Source of the DNA: Raineyella sp034933565 | Lineage (GTDB): Bacteria > Actinomycetota > Actinomycetes > Propionibacteriales > Propionibacteriaceae | Direction of reading: 5' to 3' | DNA: 64,000 bases | Assembly: GCF_034933565.1 (NCBI RefSeq) | Contig: NZ_JAYFNG010000036.1 | Span: 36,179-100,178, forward strand | Part shown: positions 16,291 to 23,935 of the stretch, piece by piece | Layout: each line of letters begins with the position of its first letter | Numbering within the stretch: position 1 is the stretch's first letter | Notes under the pieces: generated by a model | Database searches by the model: none | Told to the model about the DNA's origin: nothing | Seen by the model: only the letters and a program-made list of their open reading frames with translations | Made by a program: the position numbers and the translations under genes

Positions 16291-18000
16291 ATGGCAACAC
16301 TCATCCAAGCCCACTGGGTGGACTACCTGATCATCGGGGTCTACTTCGTGGCAGTACTCGGCATCGGCCTGATCGCCCGCAGGCAGGCATCGGATGCCAT
16401 CGGCTTCTTCCTGTCCGGCCGTTCACTCCCCGCGTGGGTGACCGGCCTGGCCTTCATCTCCGCCAACCTGGGGGCGGTGGAGATCATGGGCATGTCGGCC
16501 AACGGGGCCCAGATCGGCCTGCCGACCGTCCACTACTTCTGGATCGGCGCCATCCCGGCGATGCTGTTCCTGGGCGTCGTGATGATGCCCTTCTACTACG
16601 GCTCGAAGGTGCGGTCGGTCCCCGAGTTCATGCGCAAGCGCTTCGGCACCGGCGCACACCTGGTCAACTCGCTGTCGTTCGCGCTGGCCCAGCTGCTGAT
16701 CGCCGGCATCAACCTCTACCTGCTGGGCAGCATCGTGCATGCGCTGCTCGGCTGGCCGCTCTGGGTGGCGCTGCTGATCGCCGCCGTCATCGTGCTGGCG
16801 TACATCACCTTCGGCGGCCTGAGCGCCGCGATCTACAACGAGGTCCTGCAGTTCTTCGTGATCGTGGCCTCGCTGCTGCCGCTGACCCTGATCGGCCTGC
16901 ACCGCGTGGGCGGCTGGTCGGGCCTGAAGGAGAAGATCACCGAGGCTGCGGCCGCCGCCCCGGCCAGCGCCCACGTGGCCCCGGCCGTCGAGCAGCTGAA
17001 CTCCTGGCCCGGCCAGGCGCTGTCCGGTTTCCACTCCCCGGTGCTGTCGGTGATCGGCATCGTCTTCGGTCTCGGTTTCGTGCTGTCCTTCGGCTACTGG
17101 ACCACCAACTTCGTCGAGGTCCAGCGGGCGATGGCCTCGGAGTCGATGACCGCGGCCCGCAAGACGCCGATCATCGGCGCCTTCCCGAAGATGTTCGTGC
17201 CGTTCATCACCATCCTGCCGGGCATGCTGGCCGCCGTGCTGGTGAGCGAGATCGGCCAGGTCAAGAACGGCGCCCACATCGCCGGCGGCGCTTCCGGCCT
17301 GGGCGTGCAGTACAACGACTCGCTGCTCTACATGATGCGTGACCTGCTGCCGAACGGCCTGCTCGGTCTGGCCATCACCGGCCTGCTGGCCGCCTTCATG
17401 GCCGGTATGGCGGCCAACATCTCGGCCTTCAACACGGTGCTGTCGGTGGACCTGTGGCAGACGTACGTGGCCAAGGACAAGCCGGATCACTACTACGTCA
17501 CCGTCGGTCGGTACGCCACCCTGGCCGCGACCGTCATCGCGATCTTCACCGCGCTGATCGCCGGCCAGTTCTCGAACATCATGGACTACCTGCAGACCCT
17601 CTTCGGGTTCTTCAACGCCCCGCTGTTCGCGACCTTCATCGTCGGCATGTTCTGGAAGCGGATGACTCCCACCGCCGGTTGGGTCGGCCTGATCGTCGGT
17701 ACGCTGTCCGCGGTCTTCGTCTGGCTGCTCAGCCTCGGCGGGGTGATCCACCTGCCCGGCCAGGGCACCGCGTTCGTGGCGGCCTCGGCGGGCTTCGTGA
17801 TGGACGTCCTGGTCAGCGTGCTCGTCTCGCTGGTCACGAAGCCGAAGCCGGCCTCGGAGCTGGTGGGCTTCGTCTACTCCGAGACCCCGAAGTCCCACTT
17901 CCATGACCCGGCCCTCGCGTCGATGTCCTGGATCAGCCGTCCGGTCCCGCTCGCGGGCATCGCTCTGGTCCTTGTCATCGCACTCAACTTCGCCTTCTGA
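16291..18000 (+). CDS. Sodium/solute symporter (SSS family), probable galactose carrier
   Basis: 569 residues with about 14 hydrophobic segments and SSS family hallmarks (DYLIIGVYFVAVLGIG, FFLSGRSLPAWVTGLAFIS, RSVPEFMRKRFG, SLGAVEIMG-like ANLGAVEIMG). Begins MATLIQAHW at ATG 16291; AGGAC and ACGAGG lie upstream. Divergent from galK with shared LacI-type operators, so galactose or a galactoside is the expected substrate with Na+ symport. vSGLT-like carriers of this family transport galactose. Confidence 0.9.
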   Translation: MATLIQAHWVDYLIIGVYFVAVLGIGLIARRQASDAIGFFLSGRSLPAWVTGLAFISANLGAVEIMGMSANGAQIGLPTVHYFWIGAIPAMLFLGVVMMPFYYGSKVRSVPEFMRKRFGTGAHLVNSLSFALAQLLIAGINLYLLGSIVHALLGWPLWVALLIAAVIVLAYITFGGLSAAIYNEVLQFFVIVASLLPLTLIGLHRVGGWSGLKEKITEAAAAAPASAHVAPAVEQLNSWPGQALSGFHSPVLSVIGIVFGLGFVLSFGYWTTNFVEVQRAMASESMTAARKTPIIGAFPKMFVPFITILPGMLAAVLVSEIGQVKNGAHIAGGASGLGVQYNDSLLYMMRDLLPNGLLGLAITGLLAAFMAGMAANISAFNTVLSVDLWQTYVAKDKPDHYYVTVGRYATLAATVIAIFTALIAGQFSNIMDYLQTLFGFFNAPLFATFIVGMFWKRMTPTAGWVGLIVGTLSAVFVWLLSLGGVIHLPGQGTAFVAASAGFVMDVLVSVLVSLVTKPKPASELVGFVYSETPKSHFHDPALASMSWISRPVPLAGIALVLVIALNFAF

Positions 18001-18009
18001 GGAGCGACC

Positions 18010-18681
18010 ATGGCAACCAATGCACCTGCTGCCAAGCACCAGGCCGGACTGTTCGACATCCGCAACGTGATCGGGCTGCTCCTCGGCCTCTACGGCGTGA
18101 TCCTGCTGCTGATGGGGCTCTTCGCCGACAAGGCCCTGGACAAGACCGGCGGCATCAACGCCAACCTGTGGGCGGGCATCGTCCTGCTCATCGTCGGGAT
18201 CATCTTCGCCACCTGGGCCCGGCTCCGTCCGATGCTGGTCCCGGAGGGCGCCCATCTCACGGCTGGCCAGGACGAACGCGGTCGCGACGACGAGGGTGAC
18301 GCCGGTGACGGTCGCGGCCGCCGTGCCGGAGAGGAGGCCGACGGTGACGAGGACGGCGGACGCGCCGATCAGCAGACCGGCCACCCCGACCCGGCCGACC
18401 CGGTGCGGCGAGGACGGCGGACGCTCTGCCGTGGACGCCACGACGAGGGACGTGCCGGTGCGTGGGGTGGTGGTGCGGGACGGAACAAGGGTGCTGGCGG
18501 ACTGCTGGTCCAGTGTCGTGGTCGACATGCTTCCTGCTTCCTGACCCGAGCAGCGCAGGCTGCTCGTGGGCCGTGGGCTCCGTTACTGCTGGCCGTACGG
18601 GATCGTACGGCGGCGCCAGGTCAGGAGCTCGGCGCGGCGCTGCGCCAGAGAGGGACCCTCCCTGGAGCCGTCTCCATCTGA
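18010..18681 (+). CDS. Small membrane protein with anomalous tail
   Basis: Starts nine bases after the symporter with AGGAG before it. Residues 1-82 look real: two hydrophobic helices (IGLLLGLYGVILLLMGLF and WAGIVLLIVGIIFATWA) joined by a short loop, then RLRPMLVPEGAH. After that the frame stays open to 18681 but the composition (many Gly, Arg, Asp, Glu) is that of antisense reading through the opposite gene at 18256-18528. The native protein was probably about 80-90 residues; the present stop looks accidental. Likely an accessory of the symporter. Confidence 0.55.
   Translation: MATNAPAAKHQAGLFDIRNVIGLLLGLYGVILLLMGLFADKALDKTGGINANLWAGIVLLIVGIIFATWARLRPMLVPEGAHLTAGQDERGRDDEGDAGDGRGRRAGEEADGDEDGGRADQQTGHPDPADPVRRGRRTLCRGRHDEGRAGAWGGGAGRNKGAGGLLVQCRGRHASCFLTRAAQAARGPWAPLLLAVRDRTAAPGQELGAALRQRGTLPGAVSI
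18256..18528 (-). CDS. Two-helix membrane protein, 3' end unresolved
   Basis: ATG 18528 has a strong AGGAAGCAGGAAG leader. The first 91 residues (Ser/Thr-rich N-terminus, helices GVAGLLIGASAVLVTVGLL and GVTLVVATAFVLASRE) resemble the layout of the neighbour at 18808-19164, including the RE(L/M) end of helix 2. There is no stop near 18256: the frame runs on antisense through the symporter as far as 16423, which cannot be native coding. I give only the part that looks real. Confidence 0.5.
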
Positions 18682-18807
18682 CCACACGAGGCGTTTCTGT
18701 ATCGACCAGGGCCAGGGTCCTCGGGGAGCTTCATGGGGCATTCACAGTGAGGAGCCGGGCGAGGGCGCGACGTGCCGGCGCCCCGGCGACGTGCATTCAG
18801 GAGAAGT

Positions 18808-19164
18808 TCACCGAGTGTTCATCCTGGCCGGGGGTGCATCCTGGCTGTCGGGCACCCGTGCCGAGGTGGCGCCCGGTTCCACCCGCTGCGGCCCGGTGAG
18901 CTCCCGGCAGGCCAGCAGGAAGGCGCCGACCACGCCGACCAGGGCCCCGAGCGAGAGCAGTGCGTCATTGGCGCTGAACGCGCCCAGCACGACCCCGAGG
19001 GCCGCGACGGTGAGACAGGCGGAGCCGGCCCGGAGCAGGCCGGACTGCCTGCGCGCCCAGCTGTGCTCCGGCAGGCCGAGGTGCTGCCGGCTGTGCTCGT
19101 TCGAGCCGTGTTGCTCCGGTGCGCCGAGGCGGCGGTCGATCAGATGGAAGGTCTGCGTGGTCAT
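18808..19164 (-). CDS. Two-helix membrane protein, 118 residues
   Basis: N-terminal soluble part (MTTQTFHLIDRRLGAPEQHG), helices AGSACLTVAALGVVLGAF and LLSLGALVGVVGAFLLACREL, then a polar tail ending in NTR. Same topology as the protein at 18256-18528, so the two may be distant paralogues. ATG 19164 follows GGAAGAG; a GTG start 13 codons upstream is possible. Function unknown; it lies between the symporter block and the beta-glucoside operon. Confidence 0.6.
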   Translation of the reverse strand: MTTQTFHLIDRRLGAPEQHGSNEHSRQHLGLPEHSWARRQSGLLRAGSACLTVAALGVVLGAFSANDALLSLGALVGVVGAFLLACRELTGPQRVEPGATSARVPDSQDAPPARMNTR

Positions 19165-19253
19165 GAGCTTGCTCTTCCGAAGGGAACGTCGCACCTCCAG
19201 CACAACACCTGGGTCGCACCGCCGGCAACGACGTTGCCGGATTGTGACCTGGC

Positions 19254-20096
19254 TCAGGCCTCCTTCTCACTGGCCAGGCGGGCGACGTGCATCGTCAGGT
19301 AGAGCACCTCGTTGTCGGTGATCTCGTCGCCCAGTCGCAGCTCCAGCACAGCGGTGAGCTTGAGCGCGCAGGCGTACGCCTCGGGATAGGCCTGCTGGAT
19401 CGCCGCGGCGAGGATCTCGTGGCCCTCGGCCAGCTGCTCACCCTTCTTCATCCGGATGAAGAAATAGCGCAGGTGGGTGATGAACCGCGCGGCGCTGACG
19501 GTGTCGCGGTCGAACGGCCGGCCGTACGCCTGCTCCAGCACATCGAACAGCTGCCGGAACAGGCCGGTGATCCGGTAGGTCTCCGACAGGTCACCGGTGG
19601 CGAACCCGGCGTTGACCAGGTGCAGCGTGACGGCGATCGCCTCGTCGTCGGGGATCGGCTGGTCGAGTCGTGCATTGACGTACGCCACGATGTGGGTGGC
19701 GGCGGCGAGCTCCTTGGGGTAGAGGTGGGAGATCTCGGAGCGCAGCGGGTAGTCGAGGACCATCCCGGCGGCCACCCGCTTGATCGCGAAGCTCAGGTGG
19801 TCGGCCAGAGCCACCACCACGTGCGTGGGCAGCTCGGTGTCGAGCTCGTGGCGGGCGATCTCCAGCGCCTCGTCGGCCAGGACGATGTGCTCGGGCGGGA
19901 TGGCGGCGATCTGGGTGCCCAGGTTGTCCGGGTCGCGGCCGTCGTGGGGGACGAAGGTCCGCGCGACGCGGGCCGGGTCCACGCTGTCGCCGGGCCGGGC
20001 CCGGAAGCCCAGGCCGCGTCCGGTCAGGATGACCTCCTGGCCGGACGCGTCCCGCGACAGCACGACGTTGTTGTTGAACACGCGGAGGATCTCCAC
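19254..20096 (-). CDS. licT: BglG/LicT transcriptional antiterminator
   Basis: 280 residues: N-terminal CAT RNA-binding domain (VEILRVFNNNVVLSRD, GRGLGFRARPGD; residues 1-60) and two PRD domains with regulatory His residues (VALADHLSFAIKR, FITHLRYFFIRM). It binds the RAT element at 23599-23625 and prevents the terminator when beta-glucosides are present; PTS-dependent phosphorylation of PRDs controls it. Starts with GTG 20096 after GGAG. Third gene of the bgl operon. Confidence 0.93.
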   Translation of the reverse strand: MEILRVFNNNVVLSRDASGQEVILTGRGLGFRARPGDSVDPARVARTFVPHDGRDPDNLGTQIAAIPPEHIVLADEALEIARHELDTELPTHVVVALADHLSFAIKRVAAGMVLDYPLRSEISHLYPKELAAATHIVAYVNARLDQPIPDDEAIAVTLHLVNAGFATGDLSETYRITGLFRQLFDVLEQAYGRPFDRDTVSAARFITHLRYFFIRMKKGEQLAEGHEILAAAIQQAYPEAYACALKLTAVLELRLGDEITDNEVLYLTMHVARLASEKEA

Positions 20097-20158
20097 GGTG
20101 AGTTTCTCCGTCCTGCTGGTGTCGTTGCCTCTGCGGTGGCCGTGGCGCCGGCGCCCGG

Positions 20159-21571
20159 TCAGCTCAGCGTCGCGCCGTTGGCGGCGATCAGCTCGCGGTA
20201 CCAGTCGAACGACTTCTTCCGGTAGCGGGCCAGGGTGCCGCTGCCGTCGTCGTGGCGGTCGACGTAGATGAAACCGTACCGTTTGCTCATCTGGGCGGTG
20301 GAGGCGCTGACCAGGTCGATGCACCCCCAGCTGGTGTAGCCGAGCAGCTCGACGCCGTCCTCGATCGCCTCCGCGGCGGCCCGGAGATGGTCGTTGAGGT
20401 AGGCGATCCGGTAGTCGTCGACCACCGTCGTCCGTCCGTCGACCTCGACCAGCCGGTCCGTGGCGCCCAGGCCGTTCTCGACGATGAAGAGCGGCTTCTG
20501 CCAGCGGTCCCAGTACTGGTTGAGGATGATCCGCAGGCCGGTCGGGTCGATCTGCCAGCCCCACTCGGAGGCGGGCAGGGTCGGGTTGGGCACGCCGCCC
20601 ATGATGTTGCCCCGGCCGGCGGCCCGCCGGGCCGGATCGGCGGTCTCGCAGACGCTCATGTAGTAGCTGAACGAGACGAAGTCGACGGTGTTGCGCAGCA
20701 CCTCCCGGTCCGCGTCGGTGATCTCCAGCTCGACCCCCTTCTCCCGGAGCGTACGCAGGAAGTAGCCCGGGTAGGCGCCGCGGCAGTGCACGTCGCCGAA
20801 GGCGAGGTTGGCGTGGTCCGCGTCCAGCGCCGCGAGCACGTCGGCCGGGTCGGGGGTGAGCGGGTAGGTCGGGATCGCGATGATCATGCAGCCGACCTTC
20901 GCCTGCGGCATGAGTGCGTGCGCCAGCTTCGTCACCGTGGCCGACGCGACCAGCTCGTGGTGGATCGCCTGGTAGAGGTCCTGCTCGGCGAGCTGTTCCG
21001 GTGGGGTCCGGATGCCGCCGGAGAGCAGCGGGGCGTGCAGGATCGAGTTGATCTCGTTGAAGGTCAGCCAGTACCTCACCCGCGTCCCGTACCGCTCGAA
21101 CAGGGTGCGGCAGTAGCGCTCGTAGAAACCGATCAGCTCGCGCGAGCGCCACCCGTCGTACGCCGTGGCCAGGTGCAGCGGGGTCTCGTAGTGGCTGATC
21201 GTCACCAGCGGCTCGATGCCGTGCTTCTCCAGCTCGTCGAGCACCCGGTCGTAGAAGGCCAGGCCCTCCTCGTTGGGGGTCTCCTCGTCGCCGTTCGGGA
21301 AGATCCGGCTCCAGGCGATGGAGAAGCGGAACACCGTGAACCCCATCTCGGCGAACAGGGCGATGTCCTCGGCGTAGCGATGATAGAAGTCGATCCCCGT
21401 CAGTTTCAGGTTGTCCGGGGTGGGCTCCTCGGTCGGGGCGCCGGCGATGCCGTGCGGCATCACGTCCTGGATGGACAGGCCCTTGCCGCCCCGGTCGTAC
21501 GCCCCCTCCACCTGGTTGGCGGCGGTGGCGCCGCCCCAGAGGAAGCCGTCGGGGAATCGTGCGGTGGTCAT
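20159..21571 (-). CDS. bglA: GH1 6-phospho-beta-glucosidase
   Basis: 470-residue glycoside hydrolase family 1 enzyme: acid/base Glu in TFNEIN, nucleophile Glu in IVENGLG, and phosphate-binding STAQMSKRYGFIYVDR typical of 6-phospho-glucosidases. It cleaves phosphorylated beta-glucosides (cellobiose, salicin, arbutin type) delivered by the PTS protein encoded just upstream. Confidence 0.94.
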   Translation of the reverse strand: MTTARFPDGFLWGGATAANQVEGAYDRGGKGLSIQDVMPHGIAGAPTEEPTPDNLKLTGIDFYHRYAEDIALFAEMGFTVFRFSIAWSRIFPNGDEETPNEEGLAFYDRVLDELEKHGIEPLVTISHYETPLHLATAYDGWRSRELIGFYERYCRTLFERYGTRVRYWLTFNEINSILHAPLLSGGIRTPPEQLAEQDLYQAIHHELVASATVTKLAHALMPQAKVGCMIIAIPTYPLTPDPADVLAALDADHANLAFGDVHCRGAYPGYFLRTLREKGVELEITDADREVLRNTVDFVSFSYYMSVCETADPARRAAGRGNIMGGVPNPTLPASEWGWQIDPTGLRIILNQYWDRWQKPLFIVENGLGATDRLVEVDGRTTVVDDYRIAYLNDHLRAAAEAIEDGVELLGYTSWGCIDLVSASTAQMSKRYGFIYVDRHDDGSGTLARYRKKSFDWYRELIAANGATLS

Positions 21572-21609
21572 CTGCTGGTCTCCTCAGCTCGTACGGATGT
21601 GGGTCGGGG

Positions 21610-23532
21610 TCAGGCGTTGACCGGCTCGGCGGCGCCGGCGGTGATCAGCAGGGCCGGGTCGCCGACGGCGAGGGTGCTACCGGTGACCGCGCGCACCGCG
21701 CCGAGGCTGGCGGAGTTGGTCACGATCATCACCACGGTCGGGTCGAAGCCGGCCTGCTCGACGGTGCTGAGGTCGACCAGGGCGAGCAGGTCGCCCTGCG
21801 CCACGTGCTGTCCACGGGTCACCCCCGAGGTGAAGCCCTCGCCCTTCATCTGCACGGTGTCGATGCCGATGTGGACCAGGACCTCGATGCCGTCGTCGGA
21901 CTTGATCCCGAACGCATGGCCGGTCCTCGTGGCGGCGATCACGGTGCCGGCGACCGGTGCGACGATCCGGCCGGTGGCCGGCAGGATGCCCACGCCCTGG
22001 CCCATCGCGCCGGAGGCGAAGACCTTGTCCCTGACCTCGGCCAGCGGGACCGGGGTGCCGGCGACCGGGGCGGTGACGACGGCGTCACCGTACCCGGCGG
22101 CGCTGTCCGCGGTGGCGGTGGCGGTGGCCGGAGACGTGGCGGTGGTCGCGGCGCCGGTCACCGGGGCCTGGGCAGCGTCCTTCTCCTCGCGGGGGCAGAA
22201 GAACAGGGTGAGCAGGAAGGCGATGGCGACCGCGATGCCGGAGCCGATCAGCTGCAGGGTGAAGTTGCCGACGGCCATGTAGGCGGGCAGGCCGATCAGG
22301 GACGGGAAGACGAAGGCGTTGTTGGCGCTGCCACCGGCCGCGGCGATCGCCCCGCCGACGGCCCCACCGGCGATGCCGAAGTAGAAGGGGAGCTTGAGCG
22401 GGAGGTTCACACCGTAGATCGCCGGCTCGGTGATGCCGGCGAGCATCCCGGACAGGGCGGCGGGGCCGGCGACCTCACGACGCTTGGCGCTGCGGGTGCG
22501 GATGAAGACGGCGAGGGTGGCGGCGGCCTGGGCGAGGACGGCGGCGACCAGCGGGCCGCCGAGCAGGGTGTAGCCCTGGGTGGCGAGGTCGTTCATCATC
22601 AGCGGGACGAAGCCCCAGTGCAGGCCGAAGAGGACGAACACCTGCCAGAAGCCGCCCATGATGGCGCCGCCCAGCCACGGGGCGAAGTGGAAGATGGCGT
22701 TCACGCCGGCGGAGATCCCGTTGGCGGCGTAGGTGGTCAGCGGGCCGACGGTGAGCAGGACGAGCGGGACCATCACCAGCAGGACGATCAGCGGGGTGGT
22801 GAAGTTGCGGATCGCGTCCGGCAGCAGCCGGGCGAGGAAGCGCTCGAGGTAGCCCTGCAGCCACACGGCGATGATGATCGGGATGACCGAGCTGGCGTAG
22901 CTCGTCATCACCACCGGGATGCCGAAGAAGGTCACCGGGTCGGTCGAGGAGGCCAGCGCGACGATGCCCGGGTAGACCAGCGCGCCGGCGAGCGCCATCG
23001 CGGTCACGTGGTTGGCCCGGAACCGCTTCGCAGCGGTGAGGGCCAGGAAGATCGGCAGGAAGTAGAACAGCGCGTCGGCCGAGGCGTTCAGGATGGCGTA
23101 CGTGGTGGACGTCGCGTCCAGCCAGTGCAGGTTGGTGGCGAGGGCCAGGAAGGCCTTGAACAGGCCGGCACCGGCGAGCGGCCACAGGATCGGCTGGATG
23201 ATGGCGCTGATCAGCTGGATGAACCGGTTGAGGATGTTGCCCCTGGGCGCGTCGACCGAGGCGGCATCATCACCGCCGATCCGGGTGAAGCGGGTGAGCT
23301 CCTCGTAGACCTTCGGCACGTTGTTGCCGATCACGATCTGGTACTGGCCGCCGGCCTGCATCACGGTGATGACGCCGGGGAGCTTCTCGACCGCGCCGGT
23401 GTCGGCCTTCGAGGTGTCCTTCAGCGTCAGGCGCAGCCGGGTGGCGCAATGGGTGCCGGTGGCGATGTTCGCTTCGCCGCCCACCTCGTCGACGATCCGG
23501 TGGGCCAGATCGGCGTAGTTCACGGTCCCCAT
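21610..23532 (-). CDS. bglF: Beta-glucoside PTS permease EIIBCA
   Basis: 640 residues in the order EIIB (residues 1-85, phospho-Cys in GTHCATRLRL), EIIC (about 100-450, ten hydrophobic segments) and EIIA (about 500-640, phospho-His in VLVHIGIDTVQMKGEGF). ATG 23532 chosen for AAGGAGGA. Imports and phosphorylates beta-glucosides; also phosphorylates the antiterminator. First gene of the operon, behind the RAT/terminator. Confidence 0.95.
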   Translation of the reverse strand: MGTVNYADLAHRIVDEVGGEANIATGTHCATRLRLTLKDTSKADTGAVEKLPGVITVMQAGGQYQIVIGNNVPKVYEELTRFTRIGGDDAASVDAPRGNILNRFIQLISAIIQPILWPLAGAGLFKAFLALATNLHWLDATSTTYAILNASADALFYFLPIFLALTAAKRFRANHVTAMALAGALVYPGIVALASSTDPVTFFGIPVVMTSYASSVIPIIIAVWLQGYLERFLARLLPDAIRNFTTPLIVLLVMVPLVLLTVGPLTTYAANGISAGVNAIFHFAPWLGGAIMGGFWQVFVLFGLHWGFVPLMMNDLATQGYTLLGGPLVAAVLAQAAATLAVFIRTRSAKRREVAGPAALSGMLAGITEPAIYGVNLPLKLPFYFGIAGGAVGGAIAAAGGSANNAFVFPSLIGLPAYMAVGNFTLQLIGSGIAVAIAFLLTLFFCPREEKDAAQAPVTGAATTATSPATATATADSAAGYGDAVVTAPVAGTPVPLAEVRDKVFASGAMGQGVGILPATGRIVAPVAGTVIAATRTGHAFGIKSDDGIEVLVHIGIDTVQMKGEGFTSGVTRGQHVAQGDLLALVDLSTVEQAGFDPTVVMIVTNSASLGAVRAVTGSTLAVGDPALLITAGAAEPVNA

Positions 23533-23562
23533 CGGGAGTCCTCCTTGACTCTGGGCGGAAAA

Positions 23563-23603
23563 CAAAAAAAGACCTGAAGCGCACTGGTGTGCACTTCAGG
23601 TCT
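23563..23603 (-). terminator. Rho-independent terminator in bgl leader (conditional)
   Basis: Read leftward: stem AGACCTGAAG/CTTCAGGTCT (10 bp) with an inner GCAC/GTGC extension, followed by seven U residues. It ends transcription before bglF unless the antiterminator acts. Confidence 0.95.
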
Positions 23604-23625
23604 TGCCTCCGCGGAGTAACAATCC
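23599..23625 (-). promoter_or_regulatory. Ribonucleic antiterminator (RAT) for LicT
   Basis: Read leftward it begins GGATTGTTACTCC and ends GGCAAGACC, the canonical BglG/LicT RAT pattern (GGATTGTTACT...AGGCAAAACC in Bacillus and E. coli). Its 3' end overlaps the left stem of the terminator, so the two structures exclude each other. Confidence 0.95.
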
Positions 23626-23656
23626 TGGTGAGCGGGAGACCCGCTCGTGGAACATG

Positions 23657-23685
23657 ACGTTACGCGACGCAGGCGCGGAACGCAA
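23657..23685 (-). promoter_or_regulatory. Promoter of bgl operon
   Basis: Read leftward: TTGCGT (complement 23680-23685), 17-base spacer, TAACGT (complement 23657-23662), placed about 30 bases before the RAT. Confidence 0.7.
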
Positions 23686-23750
23686 CCCTTCGGGGAGGGT
23701 CGGCTCCGGTGGTGTTCCGGACGCTCCGGTGGTCCCGGACGTTGAGGGTC

Positions 23751-23876
23751 TCAGACGTTGATCCGGTGCACCTGGGTGCGGGTGTTGTTGGCGAGGAAGT
23801 TGCGGATCGTCGGGTACGTCGCGATCGCGAACGCCACCGTGACGGCGGGGAGGATGAAGGCGCTGATCCTGGTCAT
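23751..23876 (-). CDS. 41-residue membrane peptide after the Rieske gene
   Basis: Begins MTRISAFILPAVTVAFA and ends RTQVHRINV: a single hydrophobic helix (about residues 5-30) and a short basic tail. AGGAG lies at the right distance before ATG 23876. It follows the Rieske oxygenase gene by 59 bases on the same strand, so it is probably cotranscribed. Small single-helix proteins are easily missed; I know no named family. It may tether the oxygenase to the membrane or help a transporter, which is inference. Confidence 0.6.
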   Translation of the reverse strand: MTRISAFILPAVTVAFAIATYPTIRNFLANNTRTQVHRINV

Positions 23877-23935
23877 GTCGGTCTCCTGGGGTTCCGGGCG
23901 GTGGGGGTCTTCAGGCGGTAGGGGCAGGCGTGGTT

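Noticed and set aside
16423..18255. Long minus-strand open frame continuing the two-helix protein through the symporter gene
   Set aside because: It is exactly antisense to the conserved symporter and has the Gly/Asp/Glu/His/Gln-rich composition of a shadow frame in GC-rich DNA.
21559..23577. 672-residue plus-strand frame opposite bglF
   Set aside because: Extremely Gly/Asp/Arg-rich; shadow of the PTS gene.
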